Positions 37,884 to 46,618 are shown, numbered from the stretch's first letter. The stretch: DNA of 64,000 nucleotides from an uncultured Collinsella sp. (GCA_958436995.1 CAUBMI010000003.1:13386-77385), one strand, 5' to 3'. The notes: a model not told the origin generated them from the sequence alone. Numbers and translations are program-made.

Positions 37884-38621
37884 ATGGATAACTATTTGGA
37901 CTTGATGCGCGCTCGCCGCGAGCAGATTCTGGAACGTTTTTATGCGGCGCTCGATCGCGCAGGCCGTCCCCACGACGCCGCGAGCCTCATTGCCGTGTCC
38001 AAGACCGTTGGTGTCGATGAGACCGTTGCCGCCATCCAGGCGGGGTATCGCCATTTTGCCGAGAACCGCCCGCAGGAGCTGGTTCGCAAGCTCACGGGTC
38101 TGGCGGAGCATCCGGAGCTGCCCGAGGTGCGCTTCGATATGATCGGCAACCTGCAGACCAATAAGATCAATGCGGTGCTGGGCTCAGCCGAGCTGATTCA
38201 CTCGGTGGGTTCGCTGCATCTGGCGCAGGCGATCTCGAGCCGTGCTGTCCGCAAGATTGAGGCAGGCGAGCTCGCCGGCCCCCAGCGTGTGCTCATTGAG
38301 GTCAATGTGAGTGGTGAGGAGTCGAAGGGAGGCTTTTCGCCCGATGAGATTCGCGCCGCCGCGGGTGAGCTTGCGGAACTTGAGGGAATTTGCGTGCAGG
38401 GGCTTATGACTATGGCGCCCCGGGGGAATAAGGATGTGGCACGCCGCACCTTTGCGGGGCTTCGTGAGCTGAGGGATGAGCTGGAGGCGGCGCATCCCGA
38501 TTTGAACCTGCCTGAGCTTTCCTGCGGCATGAGCGAGGACTTTGAGCCTGCCCTTGAGGAGGGCTCTACGCTCGTTCGCCTGGGCAGGGTAGTATTTAGC
38601 CCGGAGTTTGCAGTAAAATAA
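37884..38621 (+). CDS. yggS: YggS/YlmE family PLP homeostasis protein
   Basis: The 245-residue TIM-barrel protein binds PLP through the Lys in LIAVSKTVGVDE. Other conserved segments are FAENRPQELVRK, DMIGNLQTNKI and GLMTMAP, then LSCGMSEDFEPAL. The family maintains PLP homeostasis. In Firmicutes and Actinobacteria it lies in the division cluster (ylmE) just before sepF, as here. The ATG at 37884 has GGAGG upstream. Confidence 0.93.
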   Translation: MDNYLDLMRARREQILERFYAALDRAGRPHDAASLIAVSKTVGVDETVAAIQAGYRHFAENRPQELVRKLTGLAEHPELPEVRFDMIGNLQTNKINAVLGSAELIHSVGSLHLAQAISSRAVRKIEAGELAGPQRVLIEVNVSGEESKGGFSPDEIRAAAGELAELEGICVQGLMTMAPRGNKDVARRTFAGLRELRDELEAAHPDLNLPELSCGMSEDFEPALEEGSTLVRLGRVVFSPEFAVK

Positions 38622-38681
38622 GGCTCTGAAGTGCGCACTGATTATCGGGGCGCCTGCACTAAACCGCGAGAGGACACAACC

Positions 38682-39404
38682 ATGGGCTTCCTTGACGAGA
38701 TTAAAAATAAGATGCACCTGGGCGGCCAGCAGGGTTACGACCAGGGTTATGGCCAGGACGACGACTACGGCTACGATGACGGCTATGACGATAGTTATCA
38801 GGGCAACGGCTACAGCGGTGCTTCGGGCGAGGGCTTCTACACCCAAGACGAGCCGAGCAACGGCCTGCTTGGTCAGACGCGCCGCGGTGAAGCTGAGTCG
38901 GTTGCCGTGTATACGCGCTCCGGTCAGCTGGTCGGCGATGACTCTCGCCATGCCACAACGTATAACCCGCCTTCGCGCTCGCAGGACAGTGTTGCGAGCG
39001 GTTATCGTCCTGGTGCCTATGACACGCCGTCTAGCTACGCCGAGAACACCCGCGCCCGTGCCGCCGCTGCGCCCGCGCCTGCACCGAGCGATGCCTCGGC
39101 CTATGCGAGCAATATCATCAACGCCACACCGCAGCTGCCGGCCTATGTCCTGCGCCCCGAGAGCTATGACGACGTGGAGACCGTGGTGCGCCGCGTTCGC
39201 ACCAAGCAGCCTGTCGCACTGATTTTTGTGGGCGTACGCACCGAAGTTGCCAAGCGCGTCTTGGACTTCTCTTACGGCTTTGCCTGCGGTCTGGGTGCCA
39301 CGGTCAAGGAGGTGGGCGACCGCGTGTTCATGGTGCTGCCCGCCGGTTGCGAGGTCAAAGATTCCGATCTCAAGAAGCTTCGTGCGGACGGCTACCTTAA
39401 GTAA
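38682..39404 (+). CDS. sepF: Cell division protein SepF
   Basis: The 240-residue protein opens with MGFLDEIKNKMHLGG, an amphipathic membrane-anchoring helix. It has a long disordered Tyr/Gly/Asp- and Ala/Pro-rich linker (to ~155), then the SepF domain (VLRPESYDDVETVVRRVRTKQPVALIFVGV with DFSYGFACGLGATVKEVGDRVFMVLPAG). It tethers FtsZ to the membrane and is presumably the main anchor here, since ftsA is missing. Confidence 0.93.
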   Translation: MGFLDEIKNKMHLGGQQGYDQGYGQDDDYGYDDGYDDSYQGNGYSGASGEGFYTQDEPSNGLLGQTRRGEAESVAVYTRSGQLVGDDSRHATTYNPPSRSQDSVASGYRPGAYDTPSSYAENTRARAAAAPAPAPSDASAYASNIINATPQLPAYVLRPESYDDVETVVRRVRTKQPVALIFVGVRTEVAKRVLDFSYGFACGLGATVKEVGDRVFMVLPAGCEVKDSDLKKLRADGYLK

Positions 39405-39425
39405 AGACAAGACGAGGAGATTCCC

Positions 39426-39707
39426 ATCAACATCTACACTATCGTCCAGCTGGTCAACACGCTGTTCAACTTCTATTCCACGCTCATTGTCGTCTACTGC
39501 TTTATGACGTGGATTCCCATGAAGCAGGGTGGTTTGCTTCAGGATATTGCCGCGGTGCTTGATAGCGTGTGCGGTCCGTGGCTCAACCTGTTCCGTCGTT
39601 TCATCCCGCCGATGGGCGGTATCGATTTTTCGCCGGTCGTTGCGATTATTGCGTTGCAGTTGGTGCAGAGGCTGGTTCTGCAGCTTCTTATAGGTATACT
39701 CGTGTAG
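39426..39707 (+). CDS. yggT: YggT family membrane protein, apparently starting at ATC
   Basis: The reading frame from 39426 encodes 93 residues with two membrane segments (IYTIVQLVNTLFNFYSTLIVVYCFMTW and VVAIIALQLVQRLVLQLLIGILV), typical of YggT/YlmG. The first in-frame ATG (39504) would remove the first span. Between the sepF stop and the conserved region there is no ATG, GTG or TTG, only ATT (39420) and ATC (39426, 39432). GAGGAG at 39414-39419 is six bases before ATC 39426, the ideal distance. A non-AUG start is therefore the simplest reading; a sequencing error is the alternative. Confidence 0.75.
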   Translation: MNIYTIVQLVNTLFNFYSTLIVVYCFMTWIPMKQGGLLQDIAAVLDSVCGPWLNLFRRFIPPMGGIDFSPVVAIIALQLVQRLVLQLLIGILV

Positions 39708-39768
39708 AACTGACTTAGTAACTTACGTCGGGCGTGTAGCGCCGAGGCGATGAAAAAGGAGACTTGTT

Positions 39769-40443
39769 ATGGCTATTACCCCTGCAGACATCCAGGCTCA
39801 GACTTTCTCTGAGGCCAAGCGTGGCTACGATCCTGCCGAGGTCGACGTCTTCTTGGAGACGCTGTCCTCTGAGGTTGACGCTATGCTCGCTAAGATCGTC
39901 GACCTTAAGGGTCGTCTGACTGCTACCGAGCAGCAGCTTGCCGATGCGCAGGCTCAGCTTGCCCAGGCTCAGGATGCCCCCGCCCAGGCCGTTCCTGCCG
40001 CCCCCGTGGCTGCTCCCGCCCCTGACTTCTCCGCTCAGGAGCGCCAGATTTCCGCTGCCCTGATCGCTGCCCAGCAGACCGCTGAGACCATCGTCAACGA
40101 TGCCAATGAGAACGCTGAGCGTATTCGCAACGAGGCTGACGCCAAGGCCCGCGAGGTTATCCGCCAGGCTCTGACCGAAAAGCAGGCTGAGCTCGAGGAG
40201 ATCGATCGTCTCAAGGCTTCTCGTGAGGAGTTCAAGGCCGAGTATCTCAAGCTCATTCAGCACTTCATGGACGATGCCCAGAACTCCTTCCCGGCCGACC
40301 TCATGGCCTCCACGCCGGTCGGTTCTGCCGCTTCTCCTGCGGTGACTGTTCCCGCCGAGCCGCTGCCCGTCGCTGACCCGGTTGTCCCCGTGGCCGATCC
40401 CTTCGCCCCGATCGACAACTTCGCTGCCGACGACCTGGACTAA
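39769..40443 (+). CDS. divIVA: DivIVA domain protein
   Basis: The 224-residue protein has the DivIVA N-terminal membrane-curvature domain (MAITPADIQAQTFSEAKRGYDPAEVDVFLETL). This is followed by a coiled coil broken by an Ala/Pro-rich linker (about 62-86) and a second coiled coil (ISAALIAAQQTAETIVNDANENAERI). The tail is Pro/Asp-rich. It marks septa and poles. AAAAAGGAG precedes the ATG. Confidence 0.93.
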   Translation: MAITPADIQAQTFSEAKRGYDPAEVDVFLETLSSEVDAMLAKIVDLKGRLTATEQQLADAQAQLAQAQDAPAQAVPAAPVAAPAPDFSAQERQISAALIAAQQTAETIVNDANENAERIRNEADAKAREVIRQALTEKQAELEEIDRLKASREEFKAEYLKLIQHFMDDAQNSFPADLMASTPVGSAASPAVTVPAEPLPVADPVVPVADPFAPIDNFAADDLD

Positions 40444-40471
40444 CATTCGGCCTACAATTTAGTGCCTAGAA

Positions 40472-40500
40472 AGGACCCGCAGCTTGCGGGTCCTTTTTTA
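40472..40500 (+). terminator. Terminator after divIVA
   Basis: GGACCCGCA and TGCGGGTCC (40473-40493) with a short loop are followed by TTTTTTA. Confidence 0.9.
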
Positions 40501-40609
40501 TGACTGTACCGGGGCGCGCAACATAAAAAACCGAGCCCTACACATAGTGGCGCAGAACTCGGCGAACCGGTGAGCGGTCAAGGATAGGTTTTAGGGCATG
40601 TCCCAAAAT

Positions 40610-41140
40610 CTACTTGAGGAGGAAGTCGGAGAGGGGAATGGTACGGGCCTCGCGATGCTCGGAATCGGCGATGTGGTCGGCAGGATATCCGCAGACGAGC
40701 ATGTGATAGGGATAGACGCCCTCGGGCAGGTTGAACTGCTCCTGTGCCACCTCGGGCTTAAAATGGCATACCCAACACGTTCCCAGGCCCTGCTCGGTGG
40801 CCTCCATCATCATCTGATCGCACACTATGGACGTATCGATTTCACTGGAATTCATCTGGTCATACGGGCGCACCCAAGCGTCTTCGGTAACGCTACAAAT
40901 AAGGAAGACAAGCGGAGCGCCAAAGATAGATCCATCACGAGCAAACCGAGGCTGACAAGCAGCAGCCTTCTCCAACAGCTCAGGCGTATCCAGCACCATC
41001 ACACGGGCTGGATGATTATTACAAGCAGAAGGAGCAATACGCCCAGCCTCAACAATGGCATCCACCACAGCTTGCTCAACAGAACGATTCTCAAACTCGC
41101 GACAAGAATACCGAGACCGAGCCAGATCCAAATAAGACAT
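40610..41140 (-). CDS. Nitroreductase family flavoprotein
   Basis: The 176-residue protein starts at the ATG at 41140 (GGAGGG upstream on the minus strand). It has the nitroreductase opening SRYSCREFENRSVEQ, AGRIAPSACNNHPARV, and GLGTCWVCHF for FMN and NAD(P)H binding. The substrate is unknown. The part encoding the N-terminal half is more A-rich than the flanking genes. Confidence 0.88.
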   Translation of the reverse strand: MSYLDLARSRYSCREFENRSVEQAVVDAIVEAGRIAPSACNNHPARVMVLDTPELLEKAAACQPRFARDGSIFGAPLVFLICSVTEDAWVRPYDQMNSSEIDTSIVCDQMMMEATEQGLGTCWVCHFKPEVAQEQFNLPEGVYPYHMLVCGYPADHIADSEHREARTIPLSDFLLK

Positions 41141-41319
41141 ACAAGCCCTCCAACAATTAAAAATCAAACAAACCCAAAGTAACCCAAACAGTACCCAAAG
41201 CAGCAATCAGCCAAACGCTCATCAAGGGCCAAAGTGTCCGAACGGGTACCATAGGTCCCTTCAGCCAAACCCCCATCGCGCTACAACTATCAGCCAAAGT
41301 TCCCAATGGTGGTACGTAA

Positions 41320-41403
41320 GGCGAAGGGCCGGCCACGGTTTACTTTCGAACGACTCTGCAAAGCAGCCGGAGTGAGAAAGCAAACCGTGGCCGGCCCTTC
41401 GCC
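41320..41403. repeat. Long intergenic palindrome (28-bp arms)
   Basis: Left arm 41320-41347 and right arm 41376-41403 are reverse complements with one mismatch and flank a 28-base loop. The arms contain the perfect core GGCGAAGGGCCGGCCACGGTTT. An outer GGTACGT/ACGTACC pair (41311-41317 and 41412-41418) extends the symmetry. There is no T-run on either strand. Confidence 0.8.
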
Positions 41404-41423
41404 GCCGGGACACGTACCCCCAA

Positions 41424-42047
41424 TTAACTGTTCTTCATGACAATCGAATCCACGACATCGGCCACATTCTCGCAGCAGTCGGCGCAGTACTCCAGGAAGG
41501 CGTAGACGTCACGCCAAGCGATGACCTCGAGCGGATCCTTGCCGTTAACGTGCAGGTTGCGCATGGCGTTGATGTAGAGCTCGTCGGCCTCGGACTCGAT
41601 GGTGTTGATCTGGATGACCAGCTCGCGCAGCGTTTTGGACTTGCGGTAGTTGGGAAGCTCGACCATCAGGTCTTTCATGGCGCGGCAGGCGTCAGTCACC
41701 TTGTGGGCGATGACGATGGCGTCGGGATGGATGCTCTGAATGTTGGTGAAGTAGACGCGCTGCACGACGCCCTCAATACGGTCGAGCACGGTGTCGAGCG
41801 CGCAGCTCATCAGATCCAGATCCTCGCGCTCGAGCGGGGTGATAAAGGCGGTGAGCAGGGCGTCTTCGAGCTCGTGGTGCTTCTTGTCTGCCGCATGCTC
41901 AATCGCATGCATCTCCTCGAGCATGTCGTGGATCTGCGCGGGATCAAAGTTCTCAAAAATCTTGATGAGCAACTCTGCGGCCTGGACAGCAAGGTCGGCG
42001 CAGGCGACGTAGTTGTCAAAGTAGAACGAATCGGGTTTCTTTGCCAT
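41424..42047 (-). CDS. DUF47 (PhoU-like) PiT accessory protein
   Basis: The 207-residue, mostly helical protein matches DUF47/TIGR00153 (HAIEHAADKKHHELEDALLTAFITPLEREDLDLMSCALD; DRIEGVVQRV). DUF47 proteins are encoded beside PiT phosphate carriers and are thought to modulate them. It lies 67 bp downstream of the PiT gene, in the same direction. Confidence 0.92.
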   Translation of the reverse strand: MAKKPDSFYFDNYVACADLAVQAAELLIKIFENFDPAQIHDMLEEMHAIEHAADKKHHELEDALLTAFITPLEREDLDLMSCALDTVLDRIEGVVQRVYFTNIQSIHPDAIVIAHKVTDACRAMKDLMVELPNYRKSKTLRELVIQINTIESEADELYINAMRNLHVNGKDPLEVIAWRDVYAFLEYCADCCENVADVVDSIVMKNS

Positions 42048-42114
42048 GGGTGGGTCCTTTCGAGGTGAAGACGGGTGGGCGAAGTGTTGCGGTCCAGATG
42101 GACGTTCGGTTTGA

Positions 42115-43164
42115 CTAGAGGAACATCATGAACAGCTTGGCCATGACAAAGCTGATGAGTCCGCAGGCGGGGAAGGTGAAGAACCAGGTGAACATCATGT
42201 CCTTGACGACGCCGAAGTTGATGGCCGAGAGGCGCTTGACGGCACCGACGCCCATGATGGCGCAGGTCTTGATGTGTGTGGAGGACACGGGGATGCCGGT
42301 AAGGGTGGCAAGCAGCAGGTTCGCGGCGCCCGCCAGGTCGGCGGAGAAGCCCTGGTACTTTTCGAGCTTGACCATGCTCTGGCCAACGGACTTGATGATG
42401 CGCTCGCCGCCCACGCTGGTGCCGATGCCCATGGTGGCCGAGCATAGCAGCATAATCCAGATGGGGATGCCGGCATCGCCGACGCTCGTCTGGCCGCTGG
42501 CAAAGGCCACGCCTAAAAAGAGCACGCCGATGAACTTCTGTCCATCCTGCGCGCCGTGCATAAAGCTCATGGCCGCAGCGCTCGCGATCTGAGCGTATTT
42601 AAAGAAGACATTGGCACGTCGCCTGTTGGCGGCGGCGAAAAGAATCGAGACGAGCTTGCACAGGACCCAGCCCATGACAAAGCCCAGACCGATGGAGAGC
42701 GCCAGGCCGTAGATGACCTTCATCCACTCGTGGACGTTGACGCTGCTCGCACCGCCGAGGGCGATGGCGGCACCGGTCAGGCCGGCGATAAGGCTGTGGC
42801 TTTGCGAGGTGGGGATGCCAAAACGCGACGCTGTGGCGCCGTAGACGACGATGGAGAACAGCGCCGCGCACAGACAGGCGAGCGCCATGGTGCTGTTTCC
42901 TCCAAAGTCGACAATATGGGAGATGGTGTTGGCGACGCTCGCGTTAAAGTGCGTCATGATGAGCACGCCAAGGAAGTTGAATGCGGCACTCATGAGAATA
43001 GCGGCGCGGGCGGGCATGCAACGCGTAGTGACGCAGGTCGCGATGGCGTTGGGTGCGTCGGTCCATCCATTGACGAAGATGGCGCCGAGCGCGAGGATCA
43101 CGGTGACGGCAAGGACTGGGTTCGACACAAGTTGGCCGAGGAAGGTTGAGAACGTTACGTCCAT
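42115..43164 (-). CDS. Inorganic phosphate transporter, PiT family
   Basis: The 349-residue membrane protein (about ten spans) has the duplicated PiT signature. The first copy is FVNGWTDAPNAIATCV, near residue 31; the second repeat contains SVGGERIIKSVGQSM and ISSTHIKT-like sequence (GIPVSSTHIKTCAIMGVG). PiT carriers import phosphate with protons or sodium at low affinity, complementing the high-affinity Pst system encoded ~5 kb away. Confidence 0.93.
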   Translation of the reverse strand: MDVTFSTFLGQLVSNPVLAVTVILALGAIFVNGWTDAPNAIATCVTTRCMPARAAILMSAAFNFLGVLIMTHFNASVANTISHIVDFGGNSTMALACLCAALFSIVVYGATASRFGIPTSQSHSLIAGLTGAAIALGGASSVNVHEWMKVIYGLALSIGLGFVMGWVLCKLVSILFAAANRRRANVFFKYAQIASAAAMSFMHGAQDGQKFIGVLFLGVAFASGQTSVGDAGIPIWIMLLCSATMGIGTSVGGERIIKSVGQSMVKLEKYQGFSADLAGAANLLLATLTGIPVSSTHIKTCAIMGVGAVKRLSAINFGVVKDMMFTWFFTFPACGLISFVMAKLFMMFL

Positions 43165-43414
43165 ATATGGGCTTTCTCGAAGTTTGCAGGCACGTTACAG
43201 AAACATGATAAATCGTATCACCTCCTGCGGGTTTCTTTACCGAGTTCTGATGGGAGCAGTGAATTTTTTGGCACTAAAAATGAATATTAGCCCTGTTGAC
43301 CGTGGGTGTTCTTTTTGCTAACACACCATGAGGACACGTGCGCGCGCCCCAACACCCCAAAACCACAGCCTGTTCGCTTTACAACATGCAAACATGCGTT
43401 CGATAATAGGAGAC

Positions 43415-43753
43415 ATGGAATATCGACAGACAGATGGCAAAACTCGGCGCGTGCACAAGCAGTATGTGGACGTCGTGGCTCGCATCCTCGCGGGCGGACA
43501 AGTCGTGCCGGTCACCGTCTGCTGGGTCGACGGTCGCTGCTTTACAATTGACGAGATTGTCTCGTCCACGGGCTTTGGCTTAACGGTTCACGGTGTTCGT
43601 ACGGCAACGTATAAGGTTCGTTTTGGCGGGCATGCGACCGAGTTGTATCTGGAGGACCAGGCGTGCGGACGGCCGGACGGCTCGCAGGCCCACGTGATGC
43701 GTTGGTGGGTCTGGGCGTTTGACCGCACCCTCGAGGGCGAGCGCCGTAAGTAG
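43415..43753 (+). CDS. Hypothetical protein
   Basis: A 112-residue product starts at an ATG with AGGAG six bases upstream. I do not recognise a family with confidence. It looks like a small, mostly beta protein (GGQVVPVTVCWVDGRCFTIDEIV; YKVRFGGHATELYLEDQ) with a Trp-rich C-terminal segment (MRWWVWAFD). It has no signal peptide or membrane span. It stands alone between PiT (divergent) and the Bax-inhibitor gene. Confidence 0.65.
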   Translation: MEYRQTDGKTRRVHKQYVDVVARILAGGQVVPVTVCWVDGRCFTIDEIVSSTGFGLTVHGVRTATYKVRFGGHATELYLEDQACGRPDGSQAHVMRWWVWAFDRTLEGERRK

Positions 43754-43837
43754 GGACGCACGGCGTTCGGGTACAATGGTAGGAATCTTGTCATCTGCTG
43801 CGCCGTCATTCGCGGCGCTTTTTGAAAGGACGAAACT

Positions 43838-44533
43838 ATGAACGATATCCAGGGCTATCAGAACGGCCCCATCGAGACCGGCGCAAGCCGTGCCAAGGAG
43901 ATGTCGCCGCGCGCGTACAATCTCGCCATGTCCGCCCTGATCTTTTTGGGCTTTTGCGCCATGGGCGCCGGCGCCTACTTTACGAGCACCATGGCGTTTG
44001 CCCGCATGATGATGAGCGGCGCCGCTTTGCCGCTGGTCTTTGGCTCGTTTATTTTGACTATCGTCGGCATGGTCATGATGTCGGCCGCCGCGGGCAAGCA
44101 GTCTGTGGGCCTGTCCCTCGTGGGTTACGTGGTCTTTGCGAGCACTTTTGGCCTGACCGCGTCATTTGGCCTTGCCAACTACGACCTGCCCACCATCAAC
44201 ACTGCCTTTATCGCCACGGCCGCCATCACCTTTGTCTTTGGCGCTTTGGGCGTGACGTTCCCCAAGTTTTTCCAGCGCGTATATGGCATCGGTTTTGGCA
44301 TTCTGCTCGCCACTATTCTGGTTGAGATCGTGCTGATGTTCATGGGCGTCTCGCAGACCATCACCGATCTGATCGTGATCGTGGTATTCGCCGGTTTTAT
44401 TGGCTACGACACCTATGTGGCCACGACGGTGCCACCCACGCTGCCCAACGCCGTGCTCATGGCGTCCAACCTGTTCGTGGATATCATCAACGTGTTCCTG
44501 CGTATCCTGAATATCCTTGGTCGTCGCGACTAG
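43838..44533 (+). CDS. Bax inhibitor-1 / YccA family membrane protein
   Basis: The 231-residue protein has seven predicted spans, a ~25-residue hydrophilic N-terminus, and the BI-1 family features AGFIGYDTYVA and the C-terminal FVDIINVFLRILNILGRRD. Bacterial homologues act as pH-sensitive calcium leak channels; that role here is by family only. A hairpin with T6 follows (about 44579-44605). Confidence 0.9.
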   Translation: MNDIQGYQNGPIETGASRAKEMSPRAYNLAMSALIFLGFCAMGAGAYFTSTMAFARMMMSGAALPLVFGSFILTIVGMVMMSAAAGKQSVGLSLVGYVVFASTFGLTASFGLANYDLPTINTAFIATAAITFVFGALGVTFPKFFQRVYGIGFGILLATILVEIVLMFMGVSQTITDLIVIVVFAGFIGYDTYVATTVPPTLPNAVLMASNLFVDIINVFLRILNILGRRD

Positions 44534-44578
44534 CGGCGAGTTGCAGCGGTGCTTGCCGCGTGCGTAAATCAATGCGAA

Positions 44579-44606
44579 AGGCGGTCCTTCGGGGCCGTCT
44601 TTTTTG
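44579..44606 (+). terminator. Terminator after the Bax inhibitor-1 family gene
   Basis: GGCGGTCC and GGGCCGTC pair (with G-U pairs) around a TTCG tetraloop and are followed by TTTTTTG. Confidence 0.75.
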
Positions 44607-44670
44607 TACGCGGCGGGGTATCATGGATGGGAAAAGCCGATAGCGGCAGCGACAGGAAAGGTGGCCACGT

Positions 44671-45804
44671 ATGGCAGACGTCGACAACAGGAACCGTAAC
44701 CGCAGGTCCAACCGAGCGGGTCAGCCCAATCCCAAGCGCGAGGCCCGTGCCAAGGCCGCCGAGCGTCACGTGGCAACTGTGTCCGAAGCGTGCGCCAAGG
44801 ATATCGAGCGTTCGCTCGCCGGTGTTCGCGAGTTTGACGGTATGCCTGCCGGCTTTGTCGCGGCGATGAAGGCCAAGGTTCAGAGTGCTGTGGCCGCCGA
44901 AGAGCAGGTCGCCGAGGACGTCGAGAACGCGGAGACTACCGAGGTCGAGGCGGCGCCCGAGACCGAGGCGGCGCCCGAGCCCGTCGAGGAGCCTGCCGAG
45001 GAAATCGCCGAAGCTGAGTCCGCGCCTGCTGAGGAGCCCGCTCCGGTCCTGCCCGAGGTCACTGTGCTTGATGCCTCCGCCACGCAGGCAATCCTCGATA
45101 ACGGTCGCGGCTATGCGCAGTTCTGCGACATGGCCGTGCTCGCCTTTGCCTCGTTTACCAATCCGGGCGGTGGATATATTCAGGGTTATCTGGGCCAGGA
45201 GGCCACGCTGTGCGCCGATTCGTATCTGTACAACGTTCTCGATAGGCAGCGTAAGTGGTACGGCGAGAACCGTCGCCGCAACATCAACTGCGAGCTCTAT
45301 CGTAACCGCGCCCTGGTGGTGCCTGCGGTGCGCTTCGACCGCAACCACGTGCATGCATACGCCGACGTGATCGTGGCCGCCGCGCCCAACGTTAGGCGCG
45401 CCCGCCAGGAGTATCGCGTGAGCGACGATGCTCTGCTGGATGCCCTGCGCGACCGCATTCGCTTTGTGCTCGCCATCTGCGATGAGCTTGGTCGCGAGAA
45501 GCTCGTGCTGGGTGCTTGGGGCTGCGACAACAACGGCTTTGATGCCGAGGCCGTGGCCGAGCTCTTCCGCAAGGAGCTCGCGTCGGGCGACTTCAAGGTC
45601 AAGCAGGTCTTCTTTGCCGTGCCCTCTACGCGCTGGGACGAGGACTTCGCCAAGTTCGAGCACGTGCTGGCAAACTTCCCCGAGCGCAACGAGGAGTCCT
45701 ATGCTCAGGTTGCCGCCCGCACCGCAGCCGCCCGTGCCGCCGAGCAGGCTCAGGCCGCTGCCGAGGATGACGAGGATGACGACGACTGGCGCAAGTACCT
45801 GTAA
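44671..45804 (+). CDS. TIGR02452 family protein, PARG-like macrodomain with altered active site
   Basis: The 377-residue protein has a basic N-terminus (NRNRNRRSNRAGQPNPKREARAKAAERH), an acidic Glu/Ala/Pro insert (about residues 85-128) and a macrodomain with FASFTNPGGGYIQGYLGQEATLC. Bacterial-type poly(ADP-ribose) glycohydrolases have GGG followed by QEE; here the loop reads QEA, so the usual second, catalytic Glu is an Ala. The rest of the fold is present (VPAVRFDRN, VIVAAAPNVRRAR, LGAWGCDNNGFDAEAVAELFR), including the GxxGCDxNG ribose loop. It may bind ADP-ribose without hydrolysing it. The C-terminus is acidic. Confidence 0.85.
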   Translation: MADVDNRNRNRRSNRAGQPNPKREARAKAAERHVATVSEACAKDIERSLAGVREFDGMPAGFVAAMKAKVQSAVAAEEQVAEDVENAETTEVEAAPETEAAPEPVEEPAEEIAEAESAPAEEPAPVLPEVTVLDASATQAILDNGRGYAQFCDMAVLAFASFTNPGGGYIQGYLGQEATLCADSYLYNVLDRQRKWYGENRRRNINCELYRNRALVVPAVRFDRNHVHAYADVIVAAAPNVRRARQEYRVSDDALLDALRDRIRFVLAICDELGREKLVLGAWGCDNNGFDAEAVAELFRKELASGDFKVKQVFFAVPSTRWDEDFAKFEHVLANFPERNEESYAQVAARTAAARAAEQAQAAAEDDEDDDDWRKYL

Positions 45805-45830
45805 ACGGTGCGCGTGATGCGATATACCGA

Positions 45831-45862
45831 GCCGACGGGGGCTGCTCCCGTCGGCTTTTTAT
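45831..45862 (+). terminator. Terminator after the PARG-like gene
   Basis: GCCGACGGG and CCCGTCGGC (45831-45855) with a short loop are followed by TTTTTATT. Confidence 0.85.
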
Positions 45863-45879
45863 TGAGTGGGGAGCTTACG

Positions 45880-46539
45880 ATGAAAAACGTTCTATGCTTT
45901 GGTGACAGCAACACCTATGGTTACGATCCGGCGGGCATGCGCGACGGTACCGCGGTGCGCTATGCGCAGGATGTGCGCTGGTGTGGCGTGGTCCAACGTG
46001 ACTTAGGCGAGGGCTGGCATGTAATTGAAGAAGGCCTCAACGGCCGCACGACGGTACGCGACGACATGTGCCATCTGGACACTAACCTCAACGGTATTCG
46101 CGCGCTTCCGATGCTGCTCGAGGCCCATAAGCCGCTGGACGCCATTGTGATCATGCTGGGCACCAACGACTGTAAGACGGTCTTTAACGTGACAGCTTCC
46201 GATATCGCCCGTGGCGCCATGGCGCTGATTCGCGCCGTCCGCGCGTTTCCGTGGACCGACGCTGCGCCTTGCCCGCGCATCCTGCTGATGGCTCCTATCA
46301 AGATCAAGCCGCAGATCGCCGATGTGTATATGACCGACTTTGACGAGCATTCCGTTGAGGCATCTGAGCATTTTGGCGAGTACTATGCGCACGTGGCCGA
46401 GCAGTTTGGCTGCGACTTTTTGAATGCCGCCGAGTTTGCCGAGCCGGGCGATATCGACTATCTGCATATGATGCCCGAAAGCCACGAGAGCCTGGGTCAC
46501 GCCGTGGCAGCCAAGCTCAAAGAGATGCTCGGTGAGTAG
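45880..46539 (+). CDS. SGNH/GDSL hydrolase, arylesterase-like
   Basis: The 219-residue protein has all four SGNH blocks: CFGDSNTYGYDP (nucleophilic Ser about 9), GLNGRTT, MLGTNDCK, and DYLHMMPESH with the catalytic Asp-His pair. There is no signal peptide, so it acts in the cytosol. It most resembles short-chain arylesterases/acyl-CoA thioesterases; the substrate is unknown. The start at 45880 follows TGGGGAG. Confidence 0.88.
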   Translation: MKNVLCFGDSNTYGYDPAGMRDGTAVRYAQDVRWCGVVQRDLGEGWHVIEEGLNGRTTVRDDMCHLDTNLNGIRALPMLLEAHKPLDAIVIMLGTNDCKTVFNVTASDIARGAMALIRAVRAFPWTDAAPCPRILLMAPIKIKPQIADVYMTDFDEHSVEASEHFGEYYAHVAEQFGCDFLNAAEFAEPGDIDYLHMMPESHESLGHAVAAKLKEMLGE

Positions 46540-46551
46540 CACGGCCCCAAG

Positions 46552-46589
46552 CCACCGCAAAGGGGACAGGCACCTTTGTGGTGGTTTTG
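46552..46589 (+). terminator. Terminator after the SGNH hydrolase gene
   Basis: CCACCGCAAAGG (46552-46563) and CCTTTGTGGTGG (46573-46584), with one G-U pair, are followed by TTTTGC. This argues against the GTG at 46532 as the start of the next gene. Confidence 0.8.
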
Positions 46590-46618
46590 CCCGGGTAAAC
46601 GAACGGATTGGCTGCCAT

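Noticed and set aside
46532..46618. GTG at 46532 as start of the pentapeptide gene, coupled to the SGNH hydrolase stop
   Set aside because: The segment would encode 29 unconserved residues across a clear terminator hairpin with T4; starts at 46619/46625 lie after it.
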